DNA of 64,000 nt, taken from the NCBI RefSeq assembly GCF_002224125.1, contig NZ_NCSM01000011.1, positions 1 to 64,000 of the forward strand, read 5' to 3'. Numbering within the stretch: the stretch's first letter is position 1; every line of letters starts with the position of its first letter. Position numbers and translations under genes: made by a program. The stretch comes from Streptomyces sp. NBS 14/10 (GTDB lineage: Bacteria; Actinomycetota; Actinomycetes; Streptomycetales; Streptomycetaceae). The notes beneath the pieces are model-generated. The model saw only the letters and a list, made by a program, of their open reading frames with translations. It did no database searches and had not been told where the DNA came from. This document shows positions 1-8,579 of this stretch, piece by piece.

Positions 1-30
1 CACACTCGACATCCAGCCCTGAGCGACCCC

Positions 31-699
31 TCAGCTCTTCGCAGCAAGAGCCTTGAGGGCGATGTTCAGCTCGAGGACGTTCACCCGGGGCTCGCCGATG
101 AAGCCGAGGGTGCGGCCCTCGACATGGTCGTCGACCAGCTTCTGCACCCGGGCGACGGACAGGCCGTTCTTCTCGGCGACACGGTGGACCTGGAGGTCGG
201 CGTAATCCGGGGAGATGTCCGGGTCCAGGCCCGAACCGGAAGAGGTCACGGCGTCGGCGGGCACATCGGACCGCTCGACCTTGTAGCCGGCCACCGAGTT
301 GTCCTTGGCGACGGCGGCCTTGGCGTCCTTCACCCACTGGACGAGCTCTTCGTTGTCCGCGGAGCGGTTGGTGGCGCCGGAGAGGATGAGCTTGTACTGG
401 GTGTTGACGCTGTTGCTGCCGAGGCCGTTCTGTGGGCGGCCCTGGAACCACTTCAGGTCGGCGTCCGGTGTCTCCTGCCCCTTCTTCAGCGGCAGGTTGT
501 ACGCCTGCCCGATCAGGGACGAGCCGACGACCTTGCCGTCCGCCTTGATCTCGGAGCCGTTCGCCTTGTCGTGGAACAGGCCCTGGGCGATGCCGGTGAT
601 GACCAGTGGATAGATGACGCCCGTCACCAGGGTCAGCATGAGAAGGGCCCGCAGGCCCGCGCCCAGCAACCGGGCGCTGTTCGTCAGGGAGTTGTTCAT
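31..699 (-). CDS. kdpC: K+-transporting ATPase subunit KdpC
   Basis: KdpC is the single-span subunit of the high-affinity KdpFABC potassium pump; it stabilises the KdpA-KdpB complex and aids ATP binding. The 222-residue protein has one N-terminal membrane segment (about residues 14-38) followed by an outside domain with the family signature GSxLIGQ and, near the C-terminus, a VNVLELN-type ending. Length is typical of actinobacterial KdpC (about 200-225). The ATG lies 5 bases after the kdpB stop, so it is probably translationally coupled; its own ribosome site is weak. It is the last kdp gene seen; whatever follows it lies outside the window. Confidence 0.97.
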   Translation of the reverse strand: MNNSLTNSARLLGAGLRALLMLTLVTGVIYPLVITGIAQGLFHDKANGSEIKADGKVVGSSLIGQAYNLPLKKGQETPDADLKWFQGRPQNGLGSNSVNTQYKLILSGATNRSADNEELVQWVKDAKAAVAKDNSVAGYKVERSDVPADAVTSSGSGLDPDISPDYADLQVHRVAEKNGLSVARVQKLVDDHVEGRTLGFIGEPRVNVLELNIALKALAAKS

Positions 700-704
700 G
701 TCCG

Positions 705-2858
705 TCAGCCGATCCCGGGAATGAGCGAGATGAGCAGGTCGATGATCTTGATGCCGATGAACGGCGCGACGAGCCCGCCGAGGCCGTAGATCGCCAGGTT
801 GCGGCGGAGCATCTTGTCGGCGCTGACCGGGCGGTACTGCACACCGCGCAGGGCGAGCGGCACCAGCGCGATGATGATCAGCGCGTTGAAGATGACCGCG
901 GACAGGATCGCGGAGTCGGGCGAGGACAGGCCCATGATGTTGAGCTTGTCCAGACCCGGGTAGACCGCCGCGAACAGGGCCGGGATGATCGCGAAGTACT
1001 TGGCGACGTCGTTGGCGATGGAGAACGTCGTCAAGGCGCCCCGGGTGATGAGGAGTTGCTTGCCGATCTCGACGATCTCGATGAGCTTGGTCGGGTTGGA
1101 GTCGAGGTCGACCATGTTGCCGGCCTCCTTGGCGGCCGACGTACCCGTGTTCATCGCGACGCCGACGTCCGCCTGGGCCAGCGCGGGCGCGTCGTTCGTA
1201 CCGTCGCCGGTCATCGCGACCAGCTTGCCGCCCGCCTGCTCGCGTTTGATGAGGGCCATCTTGTCCTCGGGGGTGGCCTCGGCGAGGAAGTCGTCGACGC
1301 CCGCCTCCTCGGCGATGGCCTTGGCCGTCAGCGGGTTGTCGCCGGTGATCATGACGGTCTTGATGCCCATGCGGCGGAGTTCGTCGAACCGCTCGCGCAT
1401 GCCCTCCTTGACGACGTCCTTGAGGTGGATGACGCCGAGGATCCGGGCGCCCCCTTCATCGTGGACCGCGACCAGCAGCGGCGTACCGCCCGCCTCGGAA
1501 ATCCGGCCCGCGATCTGGTCCGCCTGGCCTGCCTGGCCTGCCTGGCCTGCCTGGCCTGCCTGGCCTGCCTGGTCAGCGTCCTGGGCGACCGTACCGCCTT
1601 GCTCCCGGACCCAGGCGATGACCGAGCCGGCCGCGCCCTTGCGGACCTTTCTGCCGTCGACGTCGACGCCCGACATACGGGTCTGGGCGGTGAAGGCGAT
1701 CCACTCGGCGTCGGCCAGTTCGCCCTGGTGCCGCTCGCGCAGCCCGTACTTCTCCTTGGCGAGGACGACGATGGAACGGCCCTCGGGGGTCTCGTCGGCC
1801 AGCGACGAGAGCTGCGCGGCGTCCGCGACCTCGGCCTGGGTGGTGCCGCGCACCGGTACGAACTCCGCCGCCTGACGGTTGCCGAGCGTGATGGTGCCGG
1901 TCTTGTCGAGCAGCAGCGTGGAGACGTCACCGGCGGCCTCGACGGCCCGCCCGGACATGGCGAGCACATTGCGCTGGACCAGGCGGTCCATACCGGCGAT
2001 GCCGATCGCGGAGAGCAGCGCGCCGATGGTGGTCGGGATCAGGCAGACCAGTAGGGCCACCAGGACGACCATGGTCAGATGCTTATGCGCGTAGTCGGCG
2101 AACGGCGGCAGCGTGGCGCAGGCGAGGAGGAACACGATCGTCAGGGACGCGAGCAGGATGTTCAGCGCGATCTCGTTGGGCGTCTTCTGCCGGGCGGCGC
2201 CCTCGACGAGGTTGATCATCCGGTCGATGAAGGTCTCGCCGGGCTTCGTCGTGATCTTGACGACGATGCGGTCGGAGAGCACCTTCGTCCCGCCGGTGAC
2301 GGCGCTGCGGTCGCCGCCCGACTCGCGGATGACGGGCGCGGACTCGCCGGTGATGGCCGACTCGTCCACCGAGGCGACGCCCTCGACGACATCGCCGTCA
2401 CCGGGGATGATGTCGCCCGCCTCGCAGACGACCAGGTCGCCGATCCTCAGCTCGGTGCCGGGCACGCGCTCCTCCGCGGAGCCGCTGAGCCGGCGTGCGA
2501 CCGTATCGGTCTTCGCCTTGCGCAGGGTGTCGGCCTGCGCCTTGCCGCGGCCCTCCGCGACGGCCTCCGCGAGGTTCGCGAAGACCACGGTCAGCCACAG
2601 CCAGGCGCTGATTGCCCAGCCGAACCAGTCGGTCGGATCTTTGAACGCGAAGACCGTCGTCAGGACCGAGCCGACCAGCACCACGAACATCACGGGCGAT
2701 TTGACCATCACCCGCGGGTCGAGCTTGCGGATGGCGTCCGGCAGCGACTTGACGAGCTGCCCGGGGTCGAACAGACCGGCGCCGACACGGCCCTCGGCGG
2801 GCCGGTGACCGGTGGGTACGTCGCTGTGCGGCGCCCGGGTCGGAGTGGCTGTGGACAT
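705..2858 (-). CDS. kdpB: K+-transporting P-type ATPase subunit KdpB
   Basis: KdpB is the ATP-hydrolysing P-type ATPase subunit of the Kdp pump. Visible motifs are TGES (actuator domain), DKTGTIT with the phosphorylated Asp at about residue 318, [10 protein letters not shown], and [12 protein letters not shown] before the last membrane helices. Length is 717 aa, slightly long for the family. I place the start at MSTATP because GAGGA sits 9 bases upstream; an ATG at 2894 overlapping the kdpA stop (ATGA) would add 12 residues and cannot be excluded. Oddity: the nucleotide-binding domain (about residues 430-446) carries a Gly-Gln-Ala tandem repeat encoded by a 9-bp DNA repeat, which accounts for the extra length. 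Confidence 0.97.
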   Translation of the reverse strand: MSTATPTRAPHSDVPTGHRPAEGRVGAGLFDPGQLVKSLPDAIRKLDPRVMVKSPVMFVVLVGSVLTTVFAFKDPTDWFGWAISAWLWLTVVFANLAEAVAEGRGKAQADTLRKAKTDTVARRLSGSAEERVPGTELRIGDLVVCEAGDIIPGDGDVVEGVASVDESAITGESAPVIRESGGDRSAVTGGTKVLSDRIVVKITTKPGETFIDRMINLVEGAARQKTPNEIALNILLASLTIVFLLACATLPPFADYAHKHLTMVVLVALLVCLIPTTIGALLSAIGIAGMDRLVQRNVLAMSGRAVEAAGDVSTLLLDKTGTITLGNRQAAEFVPVRGTTQAEVADAAQLSSLADETPEGRSIVVLAKEKYGLRERHQGELADAEWIAFTAQTRMSGVDVDGRKVRKGAAGSVIAWVREQGGTVAQDADQAGQAGQAGQAGQAGQADQIAGRISEAGGTPLLVAVHDEGGARILGVIHLKDVVKEGMRERFDELRRMGIKTVMITGDNPLTAKAIAEEAGVDDFLAEATPEDKMALIKREQAGGKLVAMTGDGTNDAPALAQADVGVAMNTGTSAAKEAGNMVDLDSNPTKLIEIVEIGKQLLITRGALTTFSIANDVAKYFAIIPALFAAVYPGLDKLNIMGLSSPDSAILSAVIFNALIIIALVPLALRGVQYRPVSADKMLRRNLAIYGLGGLVAPFIGIKIIDLLISLIPGIG
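1522..1575 (-). repeat. 9-bp in-frame tandem repeat in kdpB (Gly-Gln-Ala)n
   Basis: Five perfect copies of GCCTGGCCT (plus-strand reading) are followed by one degenerate copy. Read on the minus strand they encode Gly-Gln-Ala repeats inside the KdpB nucleotide-binding domain. Because the unit is 9 bp, copy-number change by slippage would stay in frame. Confidence 0.95.
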
Positions 2859-2890
2859 CGGTCGTTCCTCGTGTTTCTTCATGTCCGTGG

Positions 2891-4555
2891 TCATGCCGCC
2901 ATCCCCTCGGCGAGCGGCCCCAGCGCGAGCGCCGGGAAGTACGTCAGACCGGTGATGATCAGAATCGCCCCCACCAGCAGACCGGTGAACAGCGGCTTCT
3001 CGGTGCGCAGGGTGCCCGCGGTGGCCGGCACGGGCTTCTGCTCCGCCAGCGAGCCCGCCAGCGCCAGTACGAACACCATCGGCACGAACCGGCCGAGCAG
3101 CATCGCGATGCCGATCGTGGTGTTGAACCACTGCGTGTCCGCGTTCAGGCCGGCGAAGGCCGAACCGTTGTTGTTGGCACCGGAGGTGTAGGCGTAAAGG
3201 ATCTCGGAGAACCCGTGGGCCCCGCTGTTCGTCATGGAGTTCTGCGGCGTCGGCAGGGCCATCGCCGCGGCCGTGAAGATCAGCACCAGGGCCGGGGTGA
3301 TGAGGATGTAGCACGCGGCGAGCTTGATCTCACGGGTGCCGATCTTCTTGCCCAGGTACTCGGGCGTCCGGCCGACCATCAGGCCCGCGATGAACACCGC
3401 GATGATCGCCATGATCAGCATCCCGTAGAGGCCGGAGCCGACCCCACCGGGCGCGATCTCGCCCAGCTGCATGCCGAGCATGGTGATGCCGCCGCCCAGG
3501 CCCGTGAACGAGGAGTGGAAGGAGTCCACCGCACCGGTCGAGGTGAGCGTGGTCGCCACCGCGAAGATCGACGAGCCGCCGACCCCGAAGCGGACCTCCT
3601 TGCCCTCCATCGCCCCGCCCGCGAGCTCCAGCGCCGGGCCGTGGTGGGTGAACTCGGTCCACATCATCAGCGCCGTGAAGCCGACCCAGATGGTGGCCAT
3701 GGTGGCGAGGATCGCGTACCCCTGCTTCACCGAGCCGACCATGACGCCGAACGTCCGGGTCAGCGAGAGCGGGATCACCAGGATCAGGAAGATCTCGAAG
3801 AGGTTGGTGAACGGGCTGGGGTTCTCGAACGGATGGGCGCTGTTGGCGTTGAAGATGCCGCCGCCGTTGGTGCCCACCTCCTTGATGGCCTCCGTCGAGG
3901 CGACCGCACCACCGTTCCACTGCTGGGAGCCGCCCATGAACTGGCCGACTTCATGGATGCCGGAGAAGTTCTGGAGCGCGCCGCACGCCACCAGGACGAC
4001 CGCCGCGATCGCGGCGACCGGCACCAGGATGCGGATCGTGCCGCGCACCAGGTCGGTCCAGAAGTTGCCCAGCTCACCGGTGCGCGAGCGGGCGAAGCCC
4101 CGCACCAGCGCCACGGCCACCGCCATGCCCACCGCGGCCGACACGAAGTTCTGCACGGCCAGGCCTGCGGTCTGTACGACATGGCCCATGGCCTGTTCGC
4201 CGTAGTACGACTGCCAGTTGGTGTTGGTCACGAACGACGCGGCCGTGTTGAACGCCTGGTCCGGGTCGATGGAGGCGAAGCCGAGCGAACCGGGCAGCGA
4301 GCCCTGGAGCCGCTGCAGCAGATAGAGGAAGAGGACCGAGACGGCCGAGAAGGCGAGGATGCCGCGCAGATACGCGGGCCAGCGCATCTCGGTGTTCGGA
4401 TTGGCACCGATGCCCTTGTAGATCCACTTCTCCACGCGCAGATGCTTGTCGGTGGAGTAGACCTTGGCCATGTAGTCGCCGAGGGGACGGTGGACGAGCG
4501 CCAGCGCCCCCATGAGGGCGAGGAGCTGGAGCACGCCGGCGAGGACGGGACTCAT
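2891..4555 (-). CDS. kdpA: K+-transporting ATPase subunit KdpA
   Basis: KdpA is the potassium-selective channel-like subunit of KdpFABC. The 554-residue protein has about ten membrane segments and family motifs such as [17 protein letters not shown] and [10 protein letters not shown] (selectivity-filter-like glycines). The length is normal and no damage is seen. Its stop codon shares bases with a possible upstream kdpB ATG, indicating a tightly coupled operon. It starts 9 bases after the stop of the kdpF-type peptide. Confidence 0.97.
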   Translation of the reverse strand: MSPVLAGVLQLLALMGALALVHRPLGDYMAKVYSTDKHLRVEKWIYKGIGANPNTEMRWPAYLRGILAFSAVSVLFLYLLQRLQGSLPGSLGFASIDPDQAFNTAASFVTNTNWQSYYGEQAMGHVVQTAGLAVQNFVSAAVGMAVAVALVRGFARSRTGELGNFWTDLVRGTIRILVPVAAIAAVVLVACGALQNFSGIHEVGQFMGGSQQWNGGAVASTEAIKEVGTNGGGIFNANSAHPFENPSPFTNLFEIFLILVIPLSLTRTFGVMVGSVKQGYAILATMATIWVGFTALMMWTEFTHHGPALELAGGAMEGKEVRFGVGGSSIFAVATTLTSTGAVDSFHSSFTGLGGGITMLGMQLGEIAPGGVGSGLYGMLIMAIIAVFIAGLMVGRTPEYLGKKIGTREIKLAACYILITPALVLIFTAAAMALPTPQNSMTNSGAHGFSEILYAYTSGANNNGSAFAGLNADTQWFNTTIGIAMLLGRFVPMVFVLALAGSLAEQKPVPATAGTLRTEKPLFTGLLVGAILIITGLTYFPALALGPLAEGMAA

Positions 4556-4563
4556 GACGGGGC

Positions 4564-4653
4564 TCAGAACCTCTCCGGGAAGATCAGGGCGAGGACGAGA
4601 TAGCCCAGCAGGGCGACGGCCACGACGAGGCCGACGACGTTCTCGGCGGTCAC
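4564..4653 (-). CDS. kdpF: KdpF small membrane subunit
   Basis: A 29-residue hydrophobic peptide ([20 protein letters not shown], ending FPERF), one membrane helix long and directly before kdpA, as in known kdpFABC operons. KdpF stabilises the complex like a lipid. The GTG start overlaps the stop of the preceding 27-residue ORF (GTGA), so coupling is likely. Confidence 0.88.
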   Translation of the reverse strand: MTAENVVGLVVAVALLGYLVLALIFPERF

Positions 4654-4733
4654 AGCTTCGTCACCCCCTTGGCGACGAGAGCCACGAGCGTGAACAACGC
4701 GATCGTGGTGACGACGAAGGCCACGTCGGCCAT
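4650..4733 (-). CDS. 27-aa membrane micropeptide at the head of the kdp operon
   Basis: An ATG with AGGAG 6 bases upstream opens a 27-codon frame, [20 protein letters not shown] then AKGVTKL: one hydrophobic helix with a basic C-terminal end. It overlaps kdpF by 4 bases (GTGA). The good ribosome site, the overlap and the membrane-helix composition support a real gene. I do not recognise a named family; a second regulatory or structural Kdp peptide is an inference. Confidence 0.7.
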   Translation of the reverse strand: MADVAFVVTTIALFTLVALVAKGVTKL

Positions 4734-4770
4734 CGCGAGCTCCTAGTGAGGTTCGGACGAAAATCTGATG

Positions 4771-4794
4771 ATTCGATAACCCGATGCATCGAAT
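4771..4794. promoter_or_regulatory. Inverted repeat upstream of kdp operon
   Basis: ATTCGAT and ATCGAAT form perfect 7-base arms around a 10-base centre, and the inner part contains the 10-base palindrome CGATGCATCG. The site lies about 40 bases before the first small kdp ORF, in a locally AT-richer patch. It is a plausible operator (for example for KdpE or another kdp regulator); the identity of the binder is inference. Confidence 0.5.
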
Positions 4795-4957
4795 GAGGAG
4801 AGCAAATCGCCTTTGTGGCCGGTTTCCGTCGCCGTTGACGGCTCCCTTACGGCGGCACGTACGGCTTTGACGCATCCCTTACGGGCTTGGAGGTCGTCAG
4901 GCGGCCGGAGCCGCGACCGGCGGATCTTCGGTGACCCACGCGGTGCGGCGCGCGGCC

Positions 4958-5251
4958 CTAGCGGGAGTACGCCGCGCGCCCCGCGAACGGTAAGGAGAGC
5001 ACCATCGTCAGGCCGCCGCCGGGGGTGTCCTCCGGGACGAGCAGTTCCTCGACGTCCTGCCAGCGCTTGGCGTTACGGCCGCCGGGGACGTTGCTGTGCG
5101 AGCTCGTCCACGATCGCGACCCGGGCGCCACGAAGGCGACCACCACATCGGCGCCGCGCGACGCCCGGCGGCGGCCCTCGTCGAGCATGCGACAGGTCTT
5201 GCCCACGCCGGGGGCCGCCCCGAGATAGACCTTGAGCCGTCCGCGAGCCAT
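4958..5251 (-). pseudogene. kdpD: kdpD sensor-kinase remnant (internal deletions, frameshift)
   Basis: The 97-residue frame starts like KdpD (MARGRLKVYLGAAPGVGKT, the Walker-A of the KdpD sensor domain), continues with a scrambled stretch where the expected VAIVDELAH appears only in another frame, returns to NVPGGRNAKRWQDVEELL, then jumps to EDTPGGGLTMVLSLP, the very C-terminal end of a histidine-kinase ATPase domain. A normal KdpD has about 850 residues, so roughly 700 are gone, including the membrane segments, phospho-His and N/G1 boxes. It is in the same orientation as, and upstream of, kdpFABC. No intact kdpDE is visible; one may lie beyond kdpC outside the window. Confidence 0.85.
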
Positions 5252-5455
5252 CCCCTGAAGGGCCTGGCGGGTGCCCAGTGACTCCTGGGTGAGGCAACTA
5301 CGGCCGTGGCAGTAGGCGATGACTTTCAGCCGTTGTGCGGCGTCTCACACCCTCGTCATCGATCGTCTATGGACAATCCACCTCGCCTCTCTAAGGTCCC
5401 TGAGCGCGGCCCCGTCGCCGTCCGGTGGCGGGCACACACGCCCTCAGGAGTGAGA

Positions 5456-6616
5456 GTGGAACGTCGTACCTTCCTGCGCGGAGCAGTCATCGGCACGTCG
5501 GCCGCGGCCTTCGGCGGCACCCTGATGCGCGGCGCCGCCTACGCGGCCCCCGCCCAGAACGGCCCCGGCCCCTACGGAGCGCTGGGCGCGGCCGACGCCA
5601 ACGCCATCCAGTTGCCCACTGGTTTCACGAGCAGAGTCATCGCCCGTTCCGGAAAGGTCGTCTCCGGCACCTCCTACACCTGGCACAACGCCCCCGACGG
5701 CGGCGCCTGCTTCGCCGACGGCACGGGCTGGATCTACGTCTCCAACTCGGAGGTCAGCACTGGTGGCGGCGTCGGCGCCGTCAAGTTCGACTCCTCCGGC
5801 GCCATCACCGGCGCCCACCGCATCCTGTCCAATACACGGAACAACTGCGCGGGCGGCGCGACCCCTTGGCAGACCTGGCTCTCCTGTGAAGAGGTCAGCC
5901 GCGGCTACGTCTACGAGACCGACCCCTGGGGCGTGAAGGCCGCCACACGCCGCGACGCCATGGGCCAGTTCAAGCACGAGGCGGCAGCCGCCGACCCGGT
6001 GCGCAAGGCGATCTATCTGACCGAGGACGAGACTGACGGCTGCTTCTACCGGTTCCTGCCCACCACCTGGGGTGATCTGTCCTCCGGCACACTTCAGGTG
6101 CTGGTCGCCGGCACCGCCACCTCGGGGTCGTATCGCTGGACGAACGTACCCGACCCCGACGGCTCTCCCACCGCCACCCGCGACCAGGTCTCCAGCGCCA
6201 AGATCTTCAACGGTGGGGAGGGCTGCCACTACGCGGGCGACACCGTCTGGTTCACCACCAAGGGCGACAACCGCGTCTGGCAGCTCAACCTGAGCAACAG
6301 CACCTACGAGCTGGCCTACGACGACTCGCTGGTCAACCCCGGCTCCGCCCCGCTGACCGGCGTGGACAACGTCACCGGGTCCTCCTCCGGTGACCTGTTC
6401 GTCGCCGAGGACGGCGGCAACATGGAGATCTGCATCATCACACCGGACGACGTCGTGGCGCCGTTCCTGCGGATCAACGGCCAGTCCGGTTCGGAGATCA
6501 CCGGCCCGGCCTTCTCCCCGGACGGCACCCGGCTGTACTTCTCCAGCCAGCGCGGCACGAGCGGCAGTTCCTCGGGCGGTATCACCTACGAGGTGACCGG
6601 GCCCTTCCGCCGCTGA
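5456..6616 (+). CDS. Tat-exported PhoX-like (DUF839) protein
   Basis: A 386-residue protein with a twin-arginine signal (VERRTFLRG, hydrophobic stretch, cleavage around AYA-A near residue 30). The mature part has the PhoX/DUF839 beta-propeller signatures WLSCEE, GQFKHEA and AIYLTEDETDGCFYRFLP, followed by a DNVTGSSSGDLFVAEDGGN section typical of these calcium-dependent phosphatase-like proteins. Likely role: an outside phosphatase or related esterase; the substrate is not deducible. The GTG at this position has CAGGAG 5 bases upstream. A strong hairpin terminator follows. It is monocistronic. Confidence 0.85.
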   Translation: MERRTFLRGAVIGTSAAAFGGTLMRGAAYAAPAQNGPGPYGALGAADANAIQLPTGFTSRVIARSGKVVSGTSYTWHNAPDGGACFADGTGWIYVSNSEVSTGGGVGAVKFDSSGAITGAHRILSNTRNNCAGGATPWQTWLSCEEVSRGYVYETDPWGVKAATRRDAMGQFKHEAAAADPVRKAIYLTEDETDGCFYRFLPTTWGDLSSGTLQVLVAGTATSGSYRWTNVPDPDGSPTATRDQVSSAKIFNGGEGCHYAGDTVWFTTKGDNRVWQLNLSNSTYELAYDDSLVNPGSAPLTGVDNVTGSSSGDLFVAEDGGNMEICIITPDDVVAPFLRINGQSGSEITGPAFSPDGTRLYFSSQRGTSGSSSGGITYEVTGPFRR

Positions 6617-6633
6617 CGGACCGCGGCGTACGA

Positions 6634-6673
6634 GGGAGGGTGCGGGACCGGCCGTCAGGTCCCGCACCCTCCC
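6634..6673. terminator. Bidirectional hairpin terminator
   Basis: A perfect 16-bp stem (GGGAGGGTGCGGGACC and its complement) with an 8-base loop lies between the convergent PhoX-like and SDR genes. Confidence 0.85.
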
Positions 6674-6699
6674 CCATGTCGTCCCGACTCGGCCGCGGC

Positions 6700-7476
6700 T
6701 CACGAGGAGTTCTTGAACACACTCCAGCCGCCATCGACCACAAGCGAGGCGCCGGTCACGAACGAAGCGTCGTCACTGGCGAGAAAGGCGACCGCCGCGG
6801 CGACCTCCTCGGGCCGGCCCAGACGTCCCACGGCGGTCTCCCGAGCCGATGCCCGCCGGTCCGCTTCGCCGATGCCGTCCCATGCCTTGGTCAGGACCGG
6901 TCCCGGCAGCACACTGTTCACCCGGATCCGGCCGCCGTACTCGACCGCCAACTGTCGTGCCAGCCCGGTGAGTCCGGCCTTCGCCGCGGCGTACGCGGGC
7001 CGGCCGGGCAGTCCCACCAAGGCGTGCACCGAGGAGACGAGGACCACGCTGCCGCCCGTCGAGATCAGATCGTCCAGGCAGGCGCGCACACCGAGGAACG
7101 ACCCGGTGAGGCTCACGGCGAGCTGTCGGTTCCACTCGGCCGCACTGGTCCGGTGGGCCGCCGCGACCTGGACGGCGTACGCATTGCTCACCAGCGCGTG
7201 CACGGGCCCGAACGCCTCGCGCGCCGACCGTACGGCCAGCGCCCAGGACGCCTCGTCAGAGACATCGCAGCGCTGGAAGTGCGCGCTGCCACCGGCGTCC
7301 CGGATGGCCGCGGCCACCCCCGCGCCCCCCTTCTCGTCGATGTCGGCGACGAGAACGCGGGCGCCTTCGGCGGCCAGCCGGTGGGCCGTGGCGGCGCCGA
7401 TCCCGGAGGCCGCACCGGTGACCAGCGCACACCGGCCGGCGAGGCGGCCGGGGGACGAGGTGGGTCTGGGATCCAC
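6700..7476 (-). CDS. Short-chain dehydrogenase/reductase
   Basis: Classical SDR, 258 residues from the GTG chosen here: TGAASGIG cofactor motif at residues 20-27, an SNAY variant at the NNAG position, the SSV serine, YAAAK catalytic pair, and the VDGGW C-terminal motif typical of 3-oxoacyl-ACP-reductase-like or glucose-dehydrogenase-like enzymes. The NADI-type Asp after strand 2 (VADIDE) suggests NAD(H) preference. The GTG has GCAGGAG 5 bases upstream; an ATG at 7515 in the same frame has no ribosome site. The substrate is unknown. An AT-rich patch just upstream (7514-7531) may hold the promoter. Confidence 0.88.
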   Translation of the reverse strand: MDPRPTSSPGRLAGRCALVTGAASGIGAATAHRLAAEGARVLVADIDEKGGAGVAAAIRDAGGSAHFQRCDVSDEASWALAVRSAREAFGPVHALVSNAYAVQVAAAHRTSAAEWNRQLAVSLTGSFLGVRACLDDLISTGGSVVLVSSVHALVGLPGRPAYAAAKAGLTGLARQLAVEYGGRIRVNSVLPGPVLTKAWDGIGEADRRASARETAVGRLGRPEEVAAAVAFLASDDASFVTGASLVVDGGWSVFKNSS

Positions 7477-7697
7477 AAGGACTCCTGCGGGGGCGGCACC
7501 GACAACTCCTCGCATTAAAAATGAATTATTTGGGCGTGCCAAGAGGTCGAATCAGGCCGCGTGATATCTTCAGGGCCGCCGTGCGCCACTGCTGACCGAG
7601 GAGGTGAGACCGATCAACGCTGTGACAGGTCGGGCCTCCCTCTCCCGCATGGCCTAGGGAGTGCCCCCAGAAGGCATCCCGAAAGGCACGAAACGCT

Positions 7698-8429
7698 ATG
7701 CGCTTCACCTCTGAGACGTCGTCCGACGGCGTCTGTGAACAGCTCTTCACCCTTGGCGAGATTCCCGGCGCGCTCTGGACTCCCGAGGGTGTCGTCGGCA
7801 CCCGCCCCCTGATCCTGCTGGGACACGGTGGCGGTCAGCACAAGAAAGCCCCCGACATCCTGACCCTCGCACACCGCTTGGTGGCCGAGTGCGGTTTCGC
7901 GGCGGTGGCGGTCGATGTGCCCAGCCACGGCGACCGGCCGCAGCACGAGGAGTTCAGCCGGGTCGCGGCCGACAACCAGGCTCGCGTGGCGGCGGGGGAA
8001 GAGTTGGCTCCGCTGATCGCCCGCTTCCAGGCGCTCGTGGCCCGCCAGACCGTCCCGGAGTGGCGGGCCGTCCTGGACGCGGTCCAGCAACTGGAGCATG
8101 TCGGCACCGGACCGGTGGGCTACTGGGGCGTCTCGCTGGGGTGCGGGCTCGGCGTTCCGTTCGTCGCCGCCGAACCCCGGGTCCGCGCGGCGGTGTTGGG
8201 CCTGGGTGGCGCCCTGGCCTCGGCCGAGGACGCCGCGCGGATCACCGTCCCGGTCGAGTTTCTGGTGCAGTGGGACGATGAGCGAGTGCCGCGGGCACAG
8301 AGCCTGGCACTGTTCGACTCCTTGGCCTCTTCCGAGAAGACGCTGCACGCCAACCCCGGTAAACACGGCGAGGTCCCGGCCTTCGAACGGGACAGCACGC
8401 TGAGGTTCTTCTCCCGGTATCTGGTCTGA
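7698..8429 (+). CDS. Alpha/beta hydrolase (dienelactone-hydrolase-like)
   Basis: A 243-residue cytoplasmic alpha/beta hydrolase: oxyanion loop LLGHGGG, nucleophile elbow GVSLGCG with Ser146, acid candidates Asp193/194 in QWDDE, and His223 in GKHGE. These give a complete catalytic triad. The order and length fit the dienelactone-hydrolase/acyl-esterase branch. There is no signal peptide. It stands alone between a divergent SDR and a kinase gene, so the substrate cannot be inferred. Ribosome site AAAGG lies about 10 bases upstream. Confidence 0.85.
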   Translation: MRFTSETSSDGVCEQLFTLGEIPGALWTPEGVVGTRPLILLGHGGGQHKKAPDILTLAHRLVAECGFAAVAVDVPSHGDRPQHEEFSRVAADNQARVAAGEELAPLIARFQALVARQTVPEWRAVLDAVQQLEHVGTGPVGYWGVSLGCGLGVPFVAAEPRVRAAVLGLGGALASAEDAARITVPVEFLVQWDDERVPRAQSLALFDSLASSEKTLHANPGKHGEVPAFERDSTLRFFSRYLV

Positions 8430-8579
8430 CGCCAACACCGTTCACTCCGGCAACACGGCTTTCCGTAACTCCCGCTACCCTGGCACGGCTTGATCACAGA
8501 TTCGCACGAGCGCCCTGAGCGCGCGGGGCGCATCCGGGCAACAGCACGGACGGGGGACGCACATGGGGAGTGACGCCGT

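Noticed and set aside
1056..2054. Long plus-strand open frames antisense to kdpB
   Set aside because: Composition is shadow-type and kdpB motifs on the minus strand are complete.
7620..7626. TGTCACA on the minus strand before the SDR/hydrolase pair
   Set aside because: No [G/C/T]GTC occurs 16 bases after it; the nearest GGTC is at 9 bases.
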